Notes under the pieces: generated by a model | What the model was told of the DNA's origin: nothing | Databases searched by the model: none | The model's input: the letters and a program-made list of their open reading frames with translations, nothing else | Translations under genes and position numbers: made by a program | Shown here: piece after piece, positions 12,201 through 20,600 of the stretch | How positions within the stretch are numbered: position 1 is the stretch's first letter | Layout of the letters: each line of letters begins with the position of its first letter | From: Angiostrongylus vasorum | Taxonomy: Eukaryota; Nematoda; Chromadorea; Rhabditida; Metastrongylidae | Reading direction: 5' to 3' | DNA length: 64,000 nucleotides | Assembly (NCBI GenBank): GCA_018806985.1 | Contig: JADANN010000464.1 | Span: 1,929,654-1,993,653, forward strand

Positions 12201-15200
12201 CAAAGTCTGGTCCAGGTCGTCACGACGATAGGCAGTCACAGCCCCTTGTGGATCACAGAGAGATTTGCCACCATGCAATTTTTGATAACTAGGACGGTGG
12301 TGGATCCTGGTTTCTTTGGTCTTCATGAAGTCTAACGACTGGATCAGTAGTCTTCTTGTTGTTGATTTGGATTCCAGTGGCTCTTATCCACTATTGTGCT
12401 TCCCACATTGTCTAGACAAATTAGCATATTCGGATGCGTCCCAGGTCTTTAATCATCGATGCAGATTGCAGGTCGGATTTTCTCTTTCTCATTTGTGCGA
12501 TCTGGATTATTCGTAGCATCATTGTCTCTCAATACCAGGTTCAAAATCGCTTACCACTCATTCGTCCTCTCTGTATGAGGTCTAAGTTTCCAAATAACTC
12601 GTTTAAATAAGAGGGACTGTTGGTTCCGAAAATGGTATATATGAAGTATGGTACGCATTTTTTTTTCTTTACTAAAAATTCGTTGATCTCATGAGCTACA
12701 AAGCTGCTCGCCATCTCCTGCACCACTCTATCGCTAAGTCACTCATTCTGTTGCCGTTCTGCGTAGTTATCTGAAATATTCGGTAATGAATGAAGCATCA
12801 GGAATATATCCTTCCCATTGTAAACCGAGTTTCATTGAACCTCGGTATAAATGATCAGTCTACCTTATTTCAGTGATAAGCTAATGCGAGGTTATTACCA
12901 CATATCTATTCGACTAACGTTTCGACGTCTTCATCCTCGTCAGAGCCGATAATCCGAGTTTATGGTCCACAGTCGTCCGTCTTCTCGATTTGGAGTCTTA
13001 GTAGTCGTATCGAGACAGATTTTCTTCAGTGGGATCGGCACTTATCACTTCTTTAGCACTCGATGAAGACACTACATCGGGAAGATGAACGACTGTGGAC
13101 CGTCGACTCTGATCATCGGCTCTGATGAAGACGAGGGACTTCGAGACGCTAGTCAAATAAATGTATGGTAACAACCTCGTGTTAGCTAATTAGTGAAGTA
13201 AGCTACATCTGTTTTATTTGAATACCTTGTCCTTTAGATCTATATGAAATCTGATCTTACCACACACGTTGCCAAAATAGGCTGTCATTTGTGCTTCTTA
13301 GCTAATGCATGGTGTTTTAGAAACGATATCATCAAAACAGCAAACATGGTCCATTTGGCGAAAATCGATTATCATTCCCTTCTTATTCCATTCTAGTTTC
13401 CGATGGATGTCCTTTAGAGTGACGCTGAATAGTTGCTGCAAAATGTGTAACTTTTTACATGGCCGGTCACTATGTGAAATATGACCACAATGACGCTGAG
13501 TTATTGGCAAATTCCGAATCCTAAGCCAGTTTCGAGCCTGCGATTACCCTCTCCGGAGCCTCGCGTGTTACCCACTGCGCCACTGAGGCCCTTGCTCTGC
13601 CTTTCTCTTAGCCGATTTTTCACCCTAGTGGTGTCATCGTCAATCACTCGTCAACAGGAATGTGCAGTAAATGAAATGTTATAGCGTGAGTTCGACTGCA
13701 GCCTCAGTTTAACTAGGTTCAATGCCGATTTGTGCTCCCCAGATCATTCCCATTGACGAGTGATTGCTGACGGCACTGCTAGCGTAAAAAAAAGCGGGCT
13801 CAGAAAAAGGGCAAAACGAGGGCTTTTGTAGTGGAGTGGGTAGCACGTGAACCCCCGAAAAGGATAGTCGCAGGTTCAGATCTGGCTTAGGGTCTTAGTA
13901 AATATCAGTATCATTGTCGTTGTTGTAAAAATCGTTATCCTCGTACCAGACCACTGTGTGACGAGGATAATTTCCGTCGTAGATTGGTGAAGTTGTAAAG
14001 TTGTTTAGTTTATAGAGGATGTTTCTGCACTAGGCATGGCGATGGCTGTCAGGAGATTCCATGACGACTTCCTCTAAACTGAATCAAACATCTTTAGTTC
14101 CAGGAAAGTAGGAATTAGCAACGTCTTGTACTCTGCCTATACTTGATTGAGTCTAATCACCGCACTGGGTGACCCACCATATTCAGCTGTTTTGTTTTCT
14201 TCTTAGATGTGAAGGAAGGGAAAGCCGATATTCGATGTGTACAGAAATAGATATTGATCGCATGCACTGGTTTTGAGTTTGGCTGCTCTGTAAGTTGATA
14301 CTTGCCGTAGGCTCACTACGATTGCATTTTTTAAGTATAGGATCGAGTTCCTGCAGACTGGTTTGTCTTTGTTCCTTTCTTTCAAACTGGAGGATAAAGG
14401 TGGAAGTGATGAATGAATAAGTCATATTTTTCACCAATGTTTTCGAAAACGCAGTTCATCGCCATGGTTTCCCAAAATTTGCCAGTATCTCGTGGCCTTA
14501 AAATTTTGACAGCCTTCAATCTTCTCTTGATTAACAATCTTGTATGGAGAGCTTTTTTCGAGATGAGAGATAAAGGCTATCATTTCCCATGTTTTTCGAA
14601 TAATTAGCAATATGCAGCTAGCTGGTTTCCTCCAAAAAGAATTAGTATCCTCACAAATTGCTTGTCGAGCGTTTCCACAATAGATATGTAGCGTGTTTGC
14701 TTAGGTAACTCCAACCATTTCCTATACCTAAACCACCTTCTGTTTTCATGAAAGTAACATCGCTGCGATCTTTTGCACGATTCCACTCTGAAAATACAAT
14801 CCGCATATATGCAAGTTGTTCCACATACATAAAGGATGCATTTGTCATTCTGGCACATCAGAATCAGGTATTAATTTGAATCCATCTGCTTCTCATAGGA
14901 AGCACCACGTCGTTTTCTGTGCAGCTTGCTCAAGTATCCGTCTCTAGGCTTGCTTCCTACCCTTATGACTATGACATCTGCGAATCCTTTGGTGATGGAG
15001 AAGAGTGAAAGCATACATATACTAAATAACACGTTAAGAATAAGGTTCTAATAAAGCGAAGAAACCACAAAAAAATGCGCTGAGATATTTGCAAAACTCC
15101 GGACCTCAGGTGTCTTTAAACCGCGGACACCTGTGGTCATAAACTGCGCTAATATCTCACCATCACTGCTGTTGTATTTCACTTAATATACGCTGCAGTA

Positions 15201-15809
15201 AAAGATTGCGGTAGGCAGTAAATAAAAAAGTTGACAAAGGAAAATTTCCAAATTTCAGGGTTACACGAATCAAGGTCGAGTAGCATCTGTTGGCTCACTT
15301 CTTGACGAAGCAACTCAACCTACTCAACGGCCCCAGGCTAGAAGCACTCCAGCTACATTGGAACCGGCTAGGTGAGTGATTCGAACAATGGACGGAGTCA
15401 ACTTTGCATTATGTTTGTGGAAAGTTTTTTTTTAATTGTTCAAAGAAAGAGTCCACATTAGCTTTCAGTACTAGTGACTTAAGATAGAGTCTTAAAGTGC
15501 TTGAAATTATACTTGGAATAGTAGTACAACCACAATACACCTAAAGCGGTTTTAAAACATAAAGCAAAAAAAGGAGTTTTAGAACAAAAAAAGACAAGCC
15601 TATCTAAAGAGTGAGCTGTTCAGTCGTGATCGTGACGTTGAAAATGTGCTACCGTAAACACAAAAAAATGTAGAGCGAGTCATCGGCAAACGGTACATCG
15701 ATTTAGTAGCCCGTAACGTTTTTATTTTAGACTTTCACCAGTTTCGTCGGCAGCAGAACCACGACGATCACAATCACAAAATATCTTTGGACTTAACACG
15801 AGTGTATAA
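278..15809 (+). CDS. Sushi/CCP-domain single-pass membrane protein, multi-exon
   Basis: Exons read in phase are 278-375, 5832-5908, 5990-6126, 9408-9550, 11008-11094, 15259-15371 and 15731-15809 (TAA at 15807). The third and fourth exons together encode one CCP module: four cysteines, starting CGAINIEYP and ending QPWC, with the usual Gly/Trp pattern before the last Cys. A transmembrane segment follows, split over the fourth and fifth exons ([12 protein letters not shown] then [10 protein letters not shown]), then a basic stop-transfer stretch KQRK and a cytoplasmic tail of about 75 residues rich in Ser, Pro, Gln and Arg. The two upstream exons add Cys-containing ectodomain ([18 protein letters not shown]). 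The last five exons are firm. The first two are inferred from open frame, codon use and splice sites. The third exon could start at 5983, which has the stronger acceptor TTTTCAG but the wrong phase for 5832-5908. An ATG at 268 could be the start, or exons lie left of the window. Likely a plasma-membrane recognition or adhesion protein; no specific orthologue was recognised. Its introns hold LINE, SINE and palindromic repeats. Confidence 0.72.
776..4205 (-). mobile_element. RTE-like LINE copy A, degenerate
   Basis: This is a near full-length non-LTR retrotransposon in antisense. Read on the - strand it begins near 4205 with an untranslated leader. It then encodes an AP-endonuclease-like domain (about 3540-3000, with VVYAPTSN and IIGDF motifs), a linker (about 2800-2440), and a reverse transcriptase (about 2350-1260) whose catalytic box reads FADD at 1588-1599. 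A C-terminal region rich in Trp and Arg lies at about 1220-850. The frame is broken many times, so the copy is dead. It lies in the second-most 5' intron of the Sushi-domain gene, against that gene's direction. The same family recurs at 19325-22075, 38985-43870 and 50810-54195. Assignment to RTE rests on the EN-RT order, the short leader and the lack of a separate ORF1. Confidence 0.85.
4522..4800 (+). repeat. SINE-1 copy (tRNA-derived)
   Basis: This is a copy of a 270-280 bp dispersed repeat. Its head resembles a tRNA, with a box-A-like motif (GTGGCGCATTGG) and a degenerate box B around GGTCGATTTCC. The body contains the family landmarks 'catcggtaggccaccgcgag' and 'atggcgcatccct' and ends near a T-rich tail. 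Confidence 0.75.
4965..5070 (+). repeat. Half copy of the palindromic repeat at 12830-13210
   Basis: The sequence starts 'cctcggtataaatgatca' and ends with a 'tatttatttgactaagtaa' stretch. It matches the left arm of the palindrome at 12830-13210 but has no second arm. Another partial copy lies at 22935-23010. The similarity is by eye. Confidence 0.6.
5071..5831. other. Intron sequence, nothing recognised
   Basis: This stretch lies between a repeat fragment and a short inferred exon of the Sushi-domain gene. A 92-codon frame on the - strand (5477-5199) shows no recognisable domain, so I treat it as a chance frame or very old transposon debris. Confidence 0.5.
6430..6718 (+). repeat. SINE-1 copy (tRNA-derived)
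   Basis: A nearly complete family member in the 3 kb intron of the Sushi-domain gene. The head carries 'gcgtgtggcgcattggttgg' (box A-like) and GGGTCGATCCC (box B-like). The body has the family landmarks, and the copy ends in a T-rich tail after 'agctttat'. Confidence 0.8.
7155..7402 (+). repeat. SINE-1 copy with internal deletion
   Basis: The head 'gcgcgtgtggcgcagtggtt' is the best preserved box A of the family here, followed by a box-B-like AATCGATCC. The body jumps from 'actggctcgat' to 'tgcattcaatcacc', so it lacks about 45 bp (the 'cggtaggccaccgcgag' block) present in other copies. It ends with a T-rich tail. Confidence 0.8.
7403..9407. other. Intron sequence with unassigned frames
   Basis: This is the remainder of the intron before the exon at 9408. 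Frames on the - strand at 8985-8698 (95 codons) and 8261-7836 (141 codons) are open but show no domain I recognise. They are probably chance frames or transposon remnants; no splice-consistent gene could be built. Confidence 0.45.
9640..10260. repeat. Long palindrome built from two inverted SINE-2-related arms
   Basis: About 270 bp (9640-9915) is repeated in inverse orientation at 9960-10255 with high similarity and a centre of about 50-80 bp. Shared blocks include 'gctgagatatttgcaaaac', 'gaacgaacgcgctattg', 'tcgatcttttgccatcagc' and 'cccagttaagctgaggc'. It would fold into a long hairpin. It lies in the intron between exons 9408-9550 and 11008-11094 of the Sushi-domain gene. The arm sequence belongs to the SINE-2 family seen elsewhere. 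A foldback element or two head-to-head SINE insertions are both possible. Confidence 0.8.
10415..10805 (+). repeat. Dispersed repeat R4, + copy
   Basis: A repeat of about 390 bp that recurs on the - strand at 54230-54605 and, partly, at 12050-12310. Landmarks are 'accaccgtcttggtatcaa', 'ggcaaatctccc', 'gacctgggacag' and 'ggggcccacacgaccagtga'. No coding capacity was recognised. It lies directly right of the 9640-10260 palindrome. Confidence 0.7.
11230..11495 (-). repeat. SINE-2 copy (tRNA-derived)
   Basis: Read on the - strand it contains the SINE-2 motifs: a tRNA-like head, a box-B-like GGTTCGA-type stretch (seen as 'gctggttcgaggcccag' on the + strand in inverted context) and the terminal 'gctgagatatgagcaaaact' block. 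It is divergent. It lies just past the exon at 11008-11094. Confidence 0.55.
11905..12032 (+). repeat. SINE-1 3' half
   Basis: The copy starts at the internal 'cgatacatcgataggccaccg' block and runs to a poly-T stretch, lacking the tRNA-like head. A 5'-truncated copy is expected for reverse-transcribed elements. Confidence 0.7.
12050..12312 (-). repeat. Dispersed repeat R4, partial - copy
   Basis: It shares 'tgtgcgggccccagcataatc', 'gagatttgccaccatgc' and 'ggacggtggtggatcctgg' with the R4 copies at 10415-10805 and 54230-54605. It abuts the SINE-1 fragment at 11905-12032. Confidence 0.7.
12830..13210. repeat. Palindromic repeat of about 370 bp (possible Penelope tail pair)
   Basis: The left arm (about 12840-13010) and right arm (about 13050-13205) are inverted copies of one another. 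The pairs include 'tcagtctaccttatttcag' against 'gaagtaagctacatct' and the 'gacgaggatgaagacg'-type core on both sides. The arms carry CTGACGA and CTGATGA boxes followed by CGAAAC- or CGAGAC-like boxes, an AATAAA, and 'aacctcg'. The same order is found in the tail of the Penelope-like element near 35560-35670. It may therefore be two inverted Penelope terminal sequences. Single arms occur at 4965-5070 and 22935-23010. Confidence 0.65.
13290..14990 (-). mobile_element. Old, heavily decayed RTE-like LINE fragments
   Basis: The - strand frame at 13510-13298 reads like a ruined RT palm ([15 protein letters not shown], then CFDDIV where other copies have FADDIV). Further left to right, 14390-14450 aligns with the endonuclease-linker part of copy A ('aaggtggaagtgatgaatg' and onwards), and 14760-14960 aligns with its leader. 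Large parts are missing and the inverted SINE-2 pair at 13490-13920 interrupts it. This copy is clearly older than the others. Confidence 0.6.
13490..13922. repeat. Inverted pair of SINE-2 copies
   Basis: A - strand copy (about 13490-13670) and a + strand copy (about 13740-13922) face each other around a 70-bp centre. Both contain the tRNA-like head ('gccactgaggcccttgct' / 'agggcttttgtagtggagtg'), the box B region and 'gacgagtgattgctgacggc'. It is inserted within the old LINE fragments. Confidence 0.7.
15065..15240. repeat. SINE-2-related fragment with short inverted repeat
   Basis: It contains 'gctgagatatttgcaaaac' followed by an imperfect 'ctccggacctcaggtgtc ... gcggacacctgtggtc' inverted motif, then the family end 'ggcagtaaataaaaaag'. 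It lies immediately before the exon at 15259-15371. Confidence 0.6.
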
Positions 15810-16379
15810 CAAGCTTTCATAGACTTATGAGATTTTTAAGAGCTCTACGAATCCTTCCCTTTGTAATTTAAACGGTAGCATGTTTACAATTGTATATGCC
15901 AAATTTTGCATTAGGTGTGCTACTCATTCTCATTAGGAATGAAATCTTACAGAGGTCTTTATTGGACATTTAAAAGTGCTATGAATTGTTCTTTCATATT
16001 TTTTTCCTCAACGATGATAGTCTTATCCATGTTCCACCATATATAAATCGTTTTGAAGAGTGTTCTTTTACCGTATAAACAAAAGATGTCACCTTCTAAT
16101 CCCGCCAACAAGTTACAAGGGAGCTCCATTAGACTTTTCGTACATTCGAATAGCGCGCTACAACTGACAACGACCCCTCAATGAACAGAGACGAAAGGTA
16201 TTACACTTCTCGTGCGGTGTTCATTATTTTCAGTGCGAAGAAAACAACCGCCCTTGGGACTTTCGCTATAGTCAGAGGTAACTCGAAGTACTCACTTAGC
16301 AATGATCGGTCATATGGCTTAGCTGTTGGAAAAAAGGCCTTACCAGAAACAGTATGCAGAAGATAAAATAGATGTTAAG

Positions 16380-16515
16380 CTTTTTTATTTGCTGCCTACT
16401 TTTAATTTTTTAACGGCAGGGTATCAGGTGAAATACAACTAAGATGATGCTGAGATATTTGCAAAACTCCGGACCGCAGACACCTGCGATCCGGAGTTTT
16501 GCAAAAATAGATATG
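16380..16515. repeat. SINE-2-related near-perfect hairpin
   Basis: Bases 16458-16479 and 16484-16505 are inverted copies (22-bp arms, one mismatch) around a 4-base loop. The arm is the 'tttgcaaaactccgga' block that ends SINE-2 copies, here reflected on itself. The left flank is the family tail 'ttttttatttgctgcctac'. Confidence 0.75.
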
Positions 16516-17064
16516 CTTATAAAGAAATGATTCGTAAAACTGACAAATCACGCAAGCAACAGTGCCCTTAGTAGGTATGCACTGCTGATTAAAAACCAAC
16601 TTCATTTCCTAGTTTTAAGACATTTTTTCGTTTTTCGGATATTTGGGTATCAAATAACCATAAGAAGAACAGGTTCACAAAGAGATTCGTAAAAACCGCC
16701 GCCTAAACTGTCCATTCACAGTGGTCCAGGTGATAGTAAAGGATTGAAAGTCGTCTGAGGGATGTCTAGTGCATGTGGCTACCTCTTTATTCATTATTTC
16801 CGAGCCATAAAGAATGCGATAAACAAAGCTCTGAACAAATATTTTATTAGTAAAACTGTTCCATTGTATCTACTACAAACCCGTTTATATTCATGTTCAC
16901 ACATTCGTCAATAAAAGAAATGGGTTAACCTTTGATCGGCTTGACACCTACGACAACTATATATGCAAATGAACTTTTTTTGTTGTTTTTGTTTTTCGTT
17001 TACTCGTATTTTTGTTTTTTTCCCGACGACGGAATAAGAAGCAGTTAAACGTTATCACAAAACC

Positions 17065-17165
17065 GTTAGAAGAAAATGAAAAGCTATAGAGTACTATAGG
17101 TGGTCATTATGCTAATAGTCACTTGCTAAATTAACTATAGTACTCCAATTTTCATTTCTTCCAAC
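17065..17165. repeat. Imperfect inverted repeat, possible MITE
   Basis: A left arm 'gttagaagaaaatgaaaa...gagtactatag' pairs with a right arm 'ctatagtactcc...ttttcatttcttccaac' across about 35 bp. No coding capacity is present. It could be a very small non-autonomous DNA transposon or a fold in the 3' flank of one of the two convergent genes. Confidence 0.4.
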
Positions 17166-17622
17166 TATTCTTATGATGTTGTTATGTGGACATCAACACC
17201 AATTTTGTGATAGTTAAGAGTGTAAAATAATCAGTATCTAAAAATGAAGTTCCATCAAATACGAGAGTTAGTATTCGTTCACAAACACAGTTTCCCTTAA
17301 GGCTAACGCCAGTGAACATGGAAGGGAATTTAACATTGGAATGGGTCAGGGGGAACAAAATAGTCGCCTATAGTGGGGGCATGTAATTAATACGTACCAC
17401 CGTGAGTAGAAAGCGAAGAATAGGTGTTCCTACCATCGCAGCACGTTAGATATAAAGAAGTTTCAATACGGCTAAAAATCAGTTCCAGTTACAGCCTAGG
17501 TATGCAAATTAACTGCGACAGAACGAACTGATCACCTACTGTGCTCTCTGGTATGGTCCTAACCTATAGATATCGTCCGTAAGTGATCGAATTTCGAGAG
17601 CGGACCTTCCGGGGTAATCGAT

Positions 17623-20600
17623 CTATATAAGGCATATACAGTCCGTTCCACAGCATATGCACTCATTTGTAGGTGCCCAGGAAATCTGACTACCGTATGT
17701 AATCAACAAATCGAGCAACACTCCATTACTCCAACCAAATCCTTCTTGCGTTTCATATTCGCCACCGCCTCCCACGATTTTGTTACATGAAGTGACAACG
17801 TTGTACTGAAAATAGTGATTAGTGAATTTGCCTAAGATCAGCACTTACTGATGATGACTCAGAGAATAACCTGTGGAATCGAAGCATACAGAAAATATTT
17901 ATCACAATGGTAAATGGTTCGTGATTAGTGCATATAAAGTCTAGCTTTAAGCTTACTTATTAACGGTCATCTTCTCGCCACTACTTTACTTCTACCGCCC
18001 TCGCCTTCTCGCCCTAAATTTTATGAAACTAACCTTTTCGAACATCTTCCCTCCACTGGTGCGCCACACGTTGAAATTCTTCCGTACCCATTTATCTGTA
18101 AGTTGCAGTGCAATTTCATCCTGCCCTGTCGATCGGAGACCTTCAATAAGAATCCACATCGTTGGAGCCCAGGCATTTGGGAAGTCCCACTGTTGACCTG
18201 AATTCAAAACTATTTTGCTATGTTCTCGAGAAACCATCTGTCACGATGTGAAAACGAAACAATTTAGGAAAAAAAAAGTAACCAGTAGCGACGAGTGACG
18301 ACGGTACTCCACCAGGAAACTCTAATACCCCTGTTCTACGCAAATAGTCAACGACACTCTGTGAATCGAATCCTGGAAGAAACCAATTTGTTTAGCACTC
18401 TCGACATTGCAGTTCTCAGCGACAATGCTACTAAACACCTGGATGGGTAGCTTTCGTGTATAACGGAAAGAGATTTGTGTCACTGAACATGCACAAATGT
18501 TGACCTGTTGCCGTGTCGTAATCGAACCAGCATCCGGCTGATTCGTACCAGAGCACCTAGAAGAAACGGGGATTTGATAACATATCCTATCAATGCTTCA
18601 TGAAACAAATAAAGAATTGAAAAGCAATGAAAACGGCATACGATTACTGGGATGTCCATGACGACAATTCACACCTCGTACTCTTTGATTTCGAGAAAGC
18701 AGTCTAGTACATAATAAAAGCTCAAAGTTTATTCCTCAGCGCTAGCGCATTGGCGGCAGCAATACCGCACTCGGGGTTGTTAAAGCACTGGGCTTGTTCT
18801 ATAAACCGCTTCCATACTATAATATTCGGAACAAGTTATGGAGAAAAGACTGCTGATAAATCCAGCTACAATCTCATTTTTTCTTAAGCAAATCTTTTTG
18901 CAAATAATGAGAATGAGACATGATTCGACATGATTGAAACACTCAAAGATCCCAATGGAACATAAGAGAAAGTCAGCCAGAATAACACCTTGTATTAAGT
19001 AAAGCTGAAAAGGAACCTTAACCTGTAGTAATGGACAGGGCGGTGATTACGAATATCACGTGTTGCATTCATATACTTTGGAAATTTATTTAACATGGAT
19101 AAGAATTTTAAAGACACAGTTAATGAAAGAAAGAGAGCACTGCTAGCTAATCTCGCGAAAGCAAATGAGAGAGCTTTTCAAAAGAGCTAGCGGTGATATG
19201 AGCGGCCCATTTGTCGACTATCACCTATCCAAAACACATGAACGTTTTTTTGCACACACTACTGAAACATCGGAGTGAGCAGAGTATCAGAGATGAGACA
19301 GTAATCTGTAGCTTGTAGTAATCTGTGGTCCCATTGATCGTCGAGTGACTCGAGCGGGCACCAATAAATCTTTCATTTTTACCTGTCGCGTGCAAGAGTA
19401 GACAAGTGGGTTCTCCTCGCTTTAAGGACTCGTTGAGCATCATACCTTTCTTCTTAGCTTTTCGTCAAGAACGCTGACCATCCGGTCGGTGGTCTTCCTG
19501 CAGCACGTTTAACATACCGAGGAATCCAGTCACTAACGGCTCTTGTCCATTGGTTGTCATTCATACACATTACGTGTCCGGCCCACCTTATCTTCGACTG
19601 CTTGGCGTTCAGAATGGCATCTTTGACTTTTCATTATTAACGTAGGTTCAGGGCTTCGGATCCATTCTCTTATTTGTGTGAAACGGGATACTCCTACCAT
19701 CGTCCTTTCGAATACGCGTTCAATAATGCTGAGTGATTTTTCACGCTGTTTACGCATCGACCAGGTTTCTGACACATATGCTAACGAAGGAAGTACCGTT
19801 GAGTCGAAGAGGTGGCCACGCAGTCGGGTGTGTCTTGTTCTCCTCACTAAATCCTCGATGCTCTCGGAACCTCCTCAAGCCGCTCGTTTCATTCTGCTTA
19901 ACTCTGGAGCTAAGTCGTTCATCATGTTCATTTCCCGACCTATATAAACATAAATGGAACACTCGTAGATATTCGTTCCGTTGAGCGTTAATGGGACATA
20001 CGAAACCAATCCGTTCCTCATGAACATCGTTTTTGTGAGATTTAGTCGAAGACCAATCTTTCCACAGGTTTTGTCAAAATCGGCAAGCATTCACTCCGTT
20101 TGGCTAATACTTGGTGTTATAAGAACGATGTCATCAGCAAAGGGAAGACGGTGTAATTACCGATCATCAATTTTCACTCCCATGTGATCCCACCCAATGT
20201 TCGAATGACGTTCTCGAGGGTGACGGTAAATAATTTTGCAGAGATGGTATTGCCTTGCCTGACTTTTCTTCAGACATCGATGTTAACATCGTCACAGAAC
20301 GGTGATATCTTGGTTGTGAAACCTTTGTACAGCTCACGAAGAATCTTTATATAGTGAGCAGGGACTCCCTGATTATCAAGGGCTTATGACTGCTTCTACC
20401 TCAATTGAGCCAAAGGCCTTCTTTAAATCGATGAAAGTAAGATAGAGTGGTCTTTTGTACTCTCGCGAGATACTTCAATGAGTCTTGTTATCGTGTGGAT
20501 GATGTCTACCGTACTAAATCCTTTTCGAAACCCTGCGTGCTCACACTGCCGCCCTTCATACAGTGCTCTGCCAATCCTGTTCAAGATGACTCGAGTGAAA

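Larger units (their letters stand above)
15810..17622. other. Spacer between convergent genes
   Basis: This holds the 3' flanks of the Sushi-domain gene (+) and the trehalase gene (-). Apart from a SINE-2 hairpin at 16380-16515 and an imperfect inverted repeat at 17065-17165 it is AT-rich sequence without a recognisable gene. Confidence 0.6.

Noticed and set aside
12900..13160. Functional hammerhead ribozyme in the palindrome arms
   Set aside because: The CTGAnGA and GAAA-like boxes are present, but helix II pairing is poor and one arm has GAGA instead of GAAA. It is kept only as a possible relic.
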